From an uncultured Bacilli bacterium (GTDB lineage: Bacteria; Bacillota_I; Bacilli_A; RFN20; CAG-631), in assembly GCA_934202505.1 (NCBI GenBank), contig CAKPXW010000044.1, positions 1 to 12,471 on the forward strand: DNA of 12,471 nucleotides, read 5' to 3'. Below the pieces are notes generated by a model. The model was not told where the DNA came from, did no database searches, and worked only from the letters and a program-made list of their open reading frames with translations. The position numbers and the translations under genes were made by a program. Shown here piece by piece: positions 6,643 through 12,471 of this stretch (its first letter is position 1; every line of letters begins with the position of its first letter).

Positions 6643-8979
6643 TTAATGTTTTCTTTTTTTAAATAGTAATGTTCCTAATAAAGCAATTAATCCAAATCCT
6701 GTTGTAGAAGCCATTCCTTTACAACCTTTTTTAGTTGGTTTATCAGAAGAATTATTATCTGAAGATGTTGATGAAGAATTTTCACTTGATATTTCAGAAA
6801 TAGTTTCACTTGGACTTTCTGAAGGAGTTTCACTTGGACTTTCTGATGGTATTTCTGAATGATCATCAGAAGGTTTATCAGGAGTTGGGTCTATAACTTT
6901 TTCCCATTTAGCAAATAATACAATATCTGCTTTTAAAGTTCCATCTATAGTATCGATTTTAGAGATTTCTTCAAATGTAGGCTCTGTATACCAACCTTTG
7001 AATACATAGCCGTCTTTTGTTGGATTTTCTAATGTAATATTATCTTTTGAAGTATATTTTGAAGGATTGTTTAAAGAATTTATACCGCCATCTAGCATAT
7101 ACATTATTTCATATTTTAAAATAGTATATTTAGCATAGATGGTTGTATCTTCCGTTGGTCTAAAGTCTGCTGTTAATACTGTTGTAAATGCATCATCTAA
7201 ATACCATCCATCAAATGTATATTCATCAACAGAAGGAGCTTCAAAACCATTTAGCATTTTTCCTTTTACTTGTTTTTCATCTATAGTTAAAATAGTTCCA
7301 TCTAATCCTTTATAAGTAATATTTACCATTTCGGCTACTTCTTGAGTATAAGAAAAATCTACGCTACCTAGTTTTACACCAACCATAAATAAATCTTGAA
7401 CATTTCCAAGAGATTTAGATTGATTTAAAGCTACTTTAACATATATTGTATGTTCACCATTAGCAATTGAATCTAAAACTATTGATTGGAAATCTACGAA
7501 TTCATTAGCCATATTATGACCAGATGAAACACCTAAAGATTGTACTTCACTTAAACTATTTTCTGTAAGGCCAGCATAAACTTTAATTGAATTTTCATTA
7601 TGTGCTGTTCCATCATTTTGATTCCAAATCTTAGCATTTATTGCTAAACTTAAGGAAGTAAATAAACCTTCATCAGCAACTAGTTTATACATTAAGTAAG
7701 ATTCATCAGCAATTTCTACATTAGTTCCCCAAGTACCAGGAACTAAACCATGTTCATTGTAGTCTCCATTAGCATTTACTACTTTATAAGCATCTATTGT
7801 ATCACCAGCTGAAGTAAATACATCTTTTATATGTGTGTATTCAATAACTGGTCCTTGATAGTCTTTTTCTTTGATTGTAAATTTTATACTTTTAATTTTT
7901 ACACCTAACATATTTAATTCTTGTTCTGTGCCAGTTGCTTTAGATTGAACCATTTGAATTTTAACAAATATTTTAGTGTTTTCATTAGCATAATATGATA
8001 AATCTAATTGTTCTAAATCATGCATATCAAAAGTGCCATCAGCATTATATGCTTTAACAAGTTCATAATTTGCAGCATCAGTGCTTACAAACACTTTAAT
8101 TTTATTTTCATCATGTGCTGTTCCATCATTTTGATTCCAAATCTTAGCATTTATGTCTAATTTTAAAGATTCAAAAGTTTTATTTTCATTAGCTATCAAT
8201 TGATATACTAAGTAAGATTCATCAGCTATAGCTACATTAGCACCCCAAGTGCCAGGAACTAAACCATGTATGTTAGCATCACTTGATACTCCAGCTTTTA
8301 AATAAGCATCAAAATTACGTTCAGTAGTAAAATCATCTTCTATTGTAATATTTGTATCTTCAATAGGAGTTGATATTGTTTGCGTAGAAGTAAATTTGAT
8401 TTTAGCGACTTTTACTCCAAGCATCCATAAATCAACTGATTCTCCAGTAGCTTTAGTTTGAATTAATTGAACTTTTACATATATTGATTTTTTATTAGCT
8501 GCATATGTTGTTAAATCTATTTGATCTAAATCAACAAATTCTCCACCTTGTACGCCAATTCTTGTAACTTCATTAAAGTTTGTATTATCTTCACTAACAA
8601 AAACCTTTATAGCATTTTCATTATGCGCTGTTCCATCATTTTGGTTCCAAATCTTAGCATTTATATCTAATTTTAAAGATGATAAAACATTTCCTTCATC
8701 AGCATCAATTTTATAAACTAAATAAGATTCATCAGCAATTGTAACGCTTCCTCCCCAAGCACCAGGAACTAAGCCGTGAGGATTTCCATTTGCTCCATCT
8801 CCGCCAACACCAACTTTTTCAATTGCCTTACAATTATCAGGACTTACAACTAAAAAATCATCTTCTACAACACTTGTTGCTTCTTCTTCAGCATGCAAAT
8901 TTACATATGAAGAATTTACTAGTGTAGTAGAAATACATAGGCTTGATAGTAATAAAACACCCAAAACATTTTTTTTCAT
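6643..8979 (-). CDS. Surface protein with three 'WNQN' beta-sandwich modules, InlB-type repeats and TKKGCKG tail
   Basis: 778 aa, the first gene of the left operon. The signal peptide is about 1-30 (cleavage likely after N-L-H-A). Three homologous modules of about 157-160 aa follow at 40-198, 214-369 and 385-545. Each has H-G-L-V-P-G-x-W-G, I-A-D-E-S-Y-L, I-N-A-K-I-W-N-Q-N-D-G-T-A-H, x-E-N-x-I-K-V, D-L, Y-V/F-V-K and G-V-K. Strand spacing and the 'V-F-V-S-x-D-x-x-N-F' segment resemble galactose-binding-like CBMs. Two Listeria/Bacteroides-type (Flg_new, InlB B) repeats are at 551-618 and 622-692 (F-D-G-W-Y, F-K-G-W-Y, L-F-A-K-W). A Ser/Pro/Glu-rich wall-spanning-like linker (696-747) is followed by TKKGCKG (749-755), a membrane helix and KKRKH. 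There is no LPXTG. AGGAG precedes the ATG. It probably captures glycan for the importer encoded downstream; its ligand is unknown. Confidence 0.88.
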   Translation of the reverse strand: MKKNVLGVLLLSSLCISTTLVNSSYVNLHAEEEATSVVEDDFLVVSPDNCKAIEKVGVGGDGANGNPHGLVPGAWGGSVTIADESYLVYKIDADEGNVLSSLKLDINAKIWNQNDGTAHNENAIKVFVSEDNTNFNEVTRIGVQGGEFVDLDQIDLTTYAANKKSIYVKVQLIQTKATGESVDLWMLGVKVAKIKFTSTQTISTPIEDTNITIEDDFTTERNFDAYLKAGVSSDANIHGLVPGTWGANVAIADESYLVYQLIANENKTFESLKLDINAKIWNQNDGTAHDENKIKVFVSTDAANYELVKAYNADGTFDMHDLEQLDLSYYANENTKIFVKIQMVQSKATGTEQELNMLGVKIKSIKFTIKEKDYQGPVIEYTHIKDVFTSAGDTIDAYKVVNANGDYNEHGLVPGTWGTNVEIADESYLMYKLVADEGLFTSLSLAINAKIWNQNDGTAHNENSIKVYAGLTENSLSEVQSLGVSSGHNMANEFVDFQSIVLDSIANGEHTIYVKVALNQSKSLGNVQDLFMVGVKLGSVDFSYTQEVAEMVNITYKGLDGTILTIDEKQVKGKMLNGFEAPSVDEYTFDGWYLDDAFTTVLTADFRPTEDTTIYAKYTILKYEIMYMLDGGINSLNNPSKYTSKDNITLENPTKDGYVFKGWYTEPTFEEISKIDTIDGTLKADIVLFAKWEKVIDPTPDKPSDDHSEIPSESPSETPSESPSETISEISSENSSSTSSDNNSSDKPTKKGCKGMASTTGFGLIALLGTLLFKKRKH
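7345..7827 (-). repeat. Surface-protein module repeat, copy 3
   Basis: Encodes about residues 385-545. It is the most divergent of the three tandem copies (N-Q-S-K-S-L-G-N-V-Q-D-L-F-M-V-G-V-K near its end), yet it keeps the W-N-Q-N-D-G-T-A-H core. A 40-nt stretch at 7601-7640 is identical to 8114-8153 in copy 2. Confidence 0.8.
7873..8340 (-). repeat. Surface-protein module repeat, copy 2
   Basis: Encodes about residues 214-369. It shares long identical protein blocks with copy 1 (S-L-K-L-D-I-N-A-K-I-W-N-Q-N-D-G-T-A-H). The conserved nucleotide core at 8114-8153 lies 513 nt from the core of copy 3 and 510 nt from that of copy 1. Confidence 0.8.
8386..8862 (-). repeat. Surface-protein module repeat, copy 1
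   Basis: Encodes about residues 40-198, the N-terminal and most exposed module. Its nucleotide core at 8624-8663 differs from the other two copies at only a couple of bases, suggesting fairly recent duplication or ongoing homogenisation. Confidence 0.8.
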
Positions 8980-9018
8980 ATTTTTTCTCCTATAAATAAT
9001 AAATTAATTTCTAATCTT

Positions 9019-9046
9019 ATTGTAATACTATTTAAAATGTATACAA
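9019..9046 (-). promoter_or_regulatory. Candidate promoter of the surface-protein/ABC operon
   Basis: On the minus strand, TTGTAT (9046-9041) and TACAAT (9024-9019) are separated by 16 nt. The -10 matches TATAAT in 5 of 6 positions; the -35 is weak, as expected for an activator-dependent promoter. Transcription would start near 9012, about 33 nt before the ATG at 8979. Direct-repeat boxes lie just upstream of the -35. Prediction by eye only. Confidence 0.4.
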
Positions 9047-9053
9047 TGTAAAA

Positions 9054-9117
9054 TTTTTACAAAATATATACTATTTTTACTAAATATAGCCTTATTATGC
9101 TTTTTTTACAAAATTAT
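9054..9117 (+). promoter_or_regulatory. Three TTTTTAC(A/T)AAATATA boxes, candidate AraC-family operators
   Basis: Box 1 is at 9054-9068, box 2 at 9074-9088 and box 3 (one extra T) at 9103-9117, all in the same orientation. Boxes 1 and 2 start exactly 20 bp apart, about two helical turns, which is the spacing an AraC-type protein with two HTH motifs prefers for direct-repeat half-sites. They lie just upstream of the predicted -35 of the left operon and between it and the regulator gene. The low complexity of the region lowers confidence. Confidence 0.4.
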
Positions 9118-9134
9118 ATTAATTTTTTTTATAT

Positions 9135-9140
9135 TATAAT
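9135..9140 (+). promoter_or_regulatory. -10 element of the AraC-family regulator gene
   Basis: A perfect TATAAT lies 31 nt before the ATG at 9172. No good -35 sits 16-18 bp upstream; TTTACA at 9105-9110 is too far away. The promoter may therefore be weak or activator-dependent. Confidence 0.45.
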
Positions 9141-9171
9141 GTATACTCTATTTAGAGGTGACTAATAAAAT

Positions 9172-10014
9172 ATGGATGAAATATTAAAAAATCATTTTTC
9201 TAAATATTTAGAAGATGATGCTCATCTTGGGTTCTTTCCAAATTTTATAGGTTCTGAATTATGTGCTTTTAATAAAAAGCCTTGCCATCATCAACAAAAT
9301 GATTATACTTTTCATTTTATTTTAAGTGGCACTGGATATATTAAAGAAAATGGAAAAACAATTAAATTAAAAGCTAATGATGTTTTTTTCTTTCCACCAA
9401 ATAGTCTTGAAAATAAAGATACACTTTACTTTCAAGATTCCAAAAATCCATGGAGTTATATTTGGTTTAATATTAGTGGAGAAGAAACAAAAAAACTTCT
9501 TTTACTAACTAAAATGGATATCAACAACAATTATTATTCAATAAGAAATGCACATGAATTAAAAAAAAGATTAGTTGAAATGATTGAAATTGCCAAAAAC
9601 ACTCCTAAAAGAAATGTTTCATTTTATTTGCCTTTTATAATGGAATTTTTTGCAACCATAGCTAATGAAAGACAAATAGATATTAAAGAAGATAGCAAAA
9701 AAGAAAAAAATGTAAAATTGATTTTAGATTATATTGAAAATAATTATCAAGATAGTAATTTTTCAATTCAAGATATTGCTGATAAGATGTATTATAGTAT
9801 CGCTTATGTCTCTAAAATTTTTTCAGAAACTATGAATAAAACTCCTATTGAATATGTAACATCTCTTAGAATGTTAAAAGCTAGAGATTTACTTAGATGT
9901 AAAAATTATACTATTGCCCAAATATCTGAAATAGTTGGATATAAATCACAATTTTATTTTTCTAAAAAATTTAAAGAATTTTTTGGAGTTCCTCCTAAAG
10001 AATATAATAAATAG
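9172..10014 (+). CDS. AraC-family transcriptional regulator with cupin sensor domain
   Basis: 280 aa, cytoplasmic. The N-terminal sugar-sensing cupin-like domain (about 20-105) shows D-Y-T-F-H-F-I-L-S-G-T-G-Y-I, then K-L-K-A-N-D-V-F-F-F-P-P-N and W-S-Y-I-W-F-N-I-S-G, the usual AraC_binding pattern. An alpha-helical linker follows (about 125-185). The C-terminal DNA-binding domain (about 183-280) has two helix-turn-helix motifs: F-S-I-Q-D-I-A-D-K-M-Y-Y-S-I-A-Y-V-S-K-I-F at 197-217, and T-I-A-Q-I-S-E-I-V-G-Y with Y-F-S-K-K-F-K at 247-268. Family length is normal. AGAGGTG at 9154-9160 precedes the ATG. It is divergent from the surface/ABC operon and 14 nt upstream of the GH78 gene, so it most likely activates one or both in response to a sugar. 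The inducer is unknown. Confidence 0.93.
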   Translation: MDEILKNHFSKYLEDDAHLGFFPNFIGSELCAFNKKPCHHQQNDYTFHFILSGTGYIKENGKTIKLKANDVFFFPPNSLENKDTLYFQDSKNPWSYIWFNISGEETKKLLLLTKMDINNNYYSIRNAHELKKRLVEMIEIAKNTPKRNVSFYLPFIMEFFATIANERQIDIKEDSKKEKNVKLILDYIENNYQDSNFSIQDIADKMYYSIAYVSKIFSETMNKTPIEYVTSLRMLKARDLLRCKNYTIAQISEIVGYKSQFYFSKKFKEFFGVPPKEYNK

Positions 10015-10028
10015 AAAAGGATATTATT

Positions 10029-12167
10029 ATGAACGGAATATGGCTTAAAGATGAAATAAATACAATAAATATAACTGCATTATTTACATTATCTTTAAAA
10101 GAAACACAAAATTTTAAAATGGAATTAATTGCAGGAGCAATTTTTAAAGTTTATGTAGATAGAAAAATGGTTTTTTTTGGGCCTATGAGAACAGCGCACC
10201 GTTATGCAAGAAAACATATATTAAACTTAAATGGAAAAGACATTCAAATTTTTGTTAATAATCCTAATATAAAGACATTTTCTTTTTTAAAGGCAAAACC
10301 TTATTTTTATTGTAACGTTTTGGCTGATAATAAAACATATACTTCTTCTGATTTTATAGTTTATAAAGATAATAGACGTATTAAAAAAGTTCCAAGATAT
10401 TCTTATCAAAGAGGATTTGTTGAAAGTTATATTTTTAATGATGAAAAAGATTTTATAGAAGTTGAAACTGTAGAGGTAATACTTCCTACAATAATTGATA
10501 ATATAGTTCATTACCCAAGTCTTGATATAATAAGTGACTATAAAGAAATAGAACAAGGATATATTAAAAAAACTGATAACCATAATATTCCTTATCAAAG
10601 ATATTTCTATCAAATTGGAACTTTGCTTGAAGGATATTTATTTAAAGATTGTCAAGATAATCCTTTATATGATTATGTTAGTTTTGCAAATAGCATAGAA
10701 AAAACCGACACTGAATATCATTTATTCAAATTTGATCATTCTTATACTGGATTTATTAATTTAGATATAGAAGTTATAAATCCAGGTAATGTTTATATTG
10801 CTTTTGAAGAAATAATGCTTGAAAAAAATGGGGTAAAAACTTTAAATATTTTAAGAAATGAAACAAATAATTGTTTTAAATATAAGTTAAATAAAAAAGG
10901 CACTTATCATCTTACATCATTTGAGCCTTACACTTATCAATATGTAAAAATTATTTGCCCTATAAATTCTAAAATAAAAGTAAGTATTACAGAATATGTA
11001 AATCCTGATTATAAAAATTTTAAATTCAAATCAACTGATGAGAACTTAAACTTAATTGTTGAAGCTGCTAAAAACTCTTTTGCTGCTAATGCAGTGGATT
11101 TATTAACTGATTGTCCATCTAGAGAAAGAAGTGGTTGGTTAAGTGATAGTTATTTTTCATCAGTTGCTGAAAGAGTTTTAACTGGAAGTAATTTAGTAGA
11201 AAAAGCCTTCTTACAAAATTATGCTTTAGCTGATACTTCAGGATTACCAAAAGGAATGATTCCTATGAACTATCCATCTGATGATTATGATCATATGTTT
11301 ATCCCAAACTGGGCAATGTGGTATATAATGCAAATAATCAAAAGTAATGATAAAGATATAATAAATGAAGCAAAGGATAGAGTCTATGGCATATTTAATT
11401 ATTTTAAAAGTAAGGAAAATGAATTTAATTTACTTGAAGATTTAGATTCTTGGGTTTTTGTTGAATGGAGTAAAGCTAATGATAAAGAGCACATTAAAGG
11501 TGTTAATATTCCTTCAAATATTCAATATCAAAGGATCCTTGAAGATGCTGGAAAATTATACAACGAGCCTCAATGGATAGAAAAAGCTTTGAAAATAAGA
11601 AAATATATTAAAGAAAAGGCTTTTGATGGATTATTACTAGTTGATAATTTAATTCGTGATGAACACAATAATTTAATTAAAACTAAAAATTTTACAGAAA
11701 CCTGTCAATATTATGCCTTTTGGTTTAATGCAATTAATAAACAAGAATATTTTGAATTATATGATTTATTAATGAATAAATTAGGAGCCAATAAAGAAAA
11801 AGGCTTTATGGAATATGTAGAAAAACCAAATATGATATATGGAATTTATATGCGTCTTGATTTATTAATGAAAGATGGCAATAGAAAAGAAATTATTAAG
11901 GAAGTAAAGCATTATTTTAAAGATATGGCCAAACTAACAAAAACCCTTTGGGAACATACTTCTAATAGTGCTAGTTTAAATCATGCTTTTGCTTCTTATT
12001 GTTTAAAATATATTATCTTCGCTTTAACATCATATGATGTTATGAGTCATACATTTATTGATAATAAAGGAATTGGCATTGATTGTGAAATTTCTATTCC
12101 ATTAGATATAAATAACAAAAATAAGCTTATTATTAAATCTATTAACAATGTTATTTCTCATTCTTAG
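10029..12167 (+). CDS. GH78-type alpha-L-rhamnosidase-like glycosidase
   Basis: 712 aa, no signal peptide, presumably cytoplasmic. The N-terminal beta-sandwich region (1 to about 325) includes the V-Y-V-D-R-K-M-V-F-F-G-P-M-R-T-A-H-R-Y-A-R segment typical of this family. The (alpha/alpha)6 catalytic domain (about 330-670) carries D361-C-P-S-R-E366-R-S-G-W-L-S-D373, which matches the spacing of the three acidic active-site residues known in GH78 enzymes such as Bacillus RhaB (D567, E572, D579). W-V-F-V-E-W-S-K-A-N-D (475-485), V-N-I-P-S-N, and L-W-E642-H with S-L-N-H follow; E642 is a good candidate for the catalytic base. It is shorter than RhaB (956 aa), with fewer N-terminal domains. It likely removes terminal alpha-L-rhamnose, or a related sugar, from imported oligosaccharides. 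AAAAGG precedes the start, and it is cotranscribed with the AraC gene. Fold is confident; substrate is less so. Confidence 0.88.
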   Translation: MNGIWLKDEINTINITALFTLSLKETQNFKMELIAGAIFKVYVDRKMVFFGPMRTAHRYARKHILNLNGKDIQIFVNNPNIKTFSFLKAKPYFYCNVLADNKTYTSSDFIVYKDNRRIKKVPRYSYQRGFVESYIFNDEKDFIEVETVEVILPTIIDNIVHYPSLDIISDYKEIEQGYIKKTDNHNIPYQRYFYQIGTLLEGYLFKDCQDNPLYDYVSFANSIEKTDTEYHLFKFDHSYTGFINLDIEVINPGNVYIAFEEIMLEKNGVKTLNILRNETNNCFKYKLNKKGTYHLTSFEPYTYQYVKIICPINSKIKVSITEYVNPDYKNFKFKSTDENLNLIVEAAKNSFAANAVDLLTDCPSRERSGWLSDSYFSSVAERVLTGSNLVEKAFLQNYALADTSGLPKGMIPMNYPSDDYDHMFIPNWAMWYIMQIIKSNDKDIINEAKDRVYGIFNYFKSKENEFNLLEDLDSWVFVEWSKANDKEHIKGVNIPSNIQYQRILEDAGKLYNEPQWIEKALKIRKYIKEKAFDGLLLVDNLIRDEHNNLIKTKNFTETCQYYAFWFNAINKQEYFELYDLLMNKLGANKEKGFMEYVEKPNMIYGIYMRLDLLMKDGNRKEIIKEVKHYFKDMAKLTKTLWEHTSNSASLNHAFASYCLKYIIFALTSYDVMSHTFIDNKGIGIDCEISIPLDINNKNKLIIKSINNVISHS

Positions 12168-12196
12168 CATAAAAATAAGATTTATCTTTCATTATC

Positions 12197-12226
12197 AAAA
12201 AAGTCCAGAATCAACTGGATTTTTTT
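12197..12226 (+). terminator. Rho-independent terminator after the GH78 gene
   Basis: TCCAG (12204-12208), loop AATCAA, CTGGA (12215-12219), then seven T. Six A before the stem can extend the pairing past a bulged G at 12203. It lies 29 nt after the TAG stop at 12165-12167. Confidence 0.85.
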
Positions 12227-12260
12227 ATATTATGTAGACAAAAAGGCTATTTTTCCTTTA

Positions 12261-12279
12261 ATTCTACTATTAGTAGAAT
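12261..12279. repeat. 19-bp odd-centred palindrome in the spacer before the last gene
   Basis: ATTCTACTATTAGTAGAAT has perfect 9-bp arms around one central base. Its right half (TAGTAGAATC, 12271-12280) recurs as TAGTAGAGTC at 12293-12302, 22 bp away. It lies in the 220-nt gap upstream of the partial gene at 12388 and could be an operator for it. No protein is assigned. Confidence 0.5.
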
Positions 12280-12308
12280 CCAAAATTAATAGTAGTAGAG
12301 TCACTTTT

Positions 12309-12332
12309 TTCTTAAATAGAATTATTTAAGAA
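12309..12332. repeat. Perfect 10-bp inverted repeat
   Basis: TTCTTAAATA and TATTTAAGAA flank a GAAT loop. It is entirely AT-rich except for one G/C per arm, and there is no T-run after it on either strand, so it is not a convincing terminator. It sits about 55 nt before the ATG at 12388 and may be an operator or an upstream promoter element. Confidence 0.5.
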
Positions 12333-12387
12333 CAATTAGAGTTACATATTATCTAGCAAATATTATAGTAATTACGAAGGTGATAGT

Positions 12388-12471
12388 ATGAGCAAAAACT
12401 TTGAAGAAATTAAAGAATTGAAAAACATAAAAAAAGAAATAAAAGATAGTTACTTAGAAGAAAAACAATAT
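12388..12471 (+). CDS. Start of an unidentified gene, 3' end beyond window
   Basis: The first 28 codons of an open frame starting with ATG, after a well-placed AAGGTG (12377-12382, 5-nt spacer). The visible residues (MSKNFEEIKELKNIKKEIKD and on) are highly charged and probably helical, with alternating Lys and Glu like a coiled coil. There is no signal peptide. It follows the GH78 terminator and has its own upstream spacer with palindromes and a possible -10 (TATAGT, 12364-12369), so it is probably a separate transcription unit and may be unrelated to the glycan locus. Too little is visible to name a family. Confidence 0.6.
   Translation, partial: MSKNFEEIKELKNIKKEIKDSYLEEKQY

Noticed and set aside
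7601..8663. Regularly spaced repeats as a CRISPR array
   Set aside because: The spacing is about 510 nt and the repeats encode the same conserved protein core in frame within one gene.
10287..10613. 108-codon minus-strand open frame
   Set aside because: It lies within the GH78 gene on the opposite strand; the Ile/Phe/Tyr-rich sequence is typical of antisense AT-rich DNA.
12309..12332. Inverted repeat as a second terminator
   Set aside because: There is no T-run after the stem on either strand and pairing is almost all A-T; the real terminator is at 12197-12226.

Overview
The window is strongly AT-rich DNA with the standard genetic code: TGA is a real stop that ends the solute-binding lipoprotein, and Trp is written TGG. 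It has Gram-positive-type surface proteins, a lipoprotein solute receptor and purine-rich Shine-Dalgarno sites. I infer a low-GC Firmicute/Bacillota, probably a gut-type member of the Erysipelotrichales/RF39/Acholeplasma-like part of the Bacilli. Taxonomy cannot be fixed from the sequence alone.

Layout. A divergent promoter region at about 8980-9171 separates two arms. The left arm is read on the minus strand, from 8979 down to the window edge. In order it encodes: a 778-aa surface protein with three tandem copies of a beta-sandwich module; a 73-nt gap holding a perfect 12-bp hairpin; an ABC sugar-binding lipoprotein; a small membrane-anchored Ig-like protein; a MalF-type permease; a MalG-type permease; a 736-aa surface protein carrying a fourth copy of the same module; and a GH31-type glycosidase cut off at base 1. 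From the lipoprotein onward the genes overlap or are at most 9 nt apart, so they are almost certainly one operon. The right arm, on the plus strand, encodes an AraC-family regulator and, 14 nt later, a GH78-type alpha-L-rhamnosidase-like enzyme, followed by an intrinsic terminator (12197-12226). A short palindrome-rich spacer then leads into the first 28 codons of an unidentified gene.

Model. This looks like a Gram-positive polysaccharide/oligosaccharide utilisation locus. Two envelope proteins with putative glycan-binding modules would capture the glycan. The lipoprotein and two permeases would import an oligosaccharide, with the ATPase supplied from elsewhere because none is encoded here. 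Two leaderless, presumably cytoplasmic, glycosidases would degrade it. The AraC regulator probably senses a product and controls both arms; repeated TTTTTAC(A/T)AAATATA boxes lie between them. The GH78 fold suggests a rhamnose-containing substrate, but this is inference.

Least explained parts: the repeated 'WNQN' surface module, a shared TKKGCKG + transmembrane + basic C-terminal tail on both surface proteins that may be a non-LPXTG sorting signal, and the Ig-like membrane protein inserted between the binding protein and the permeases.
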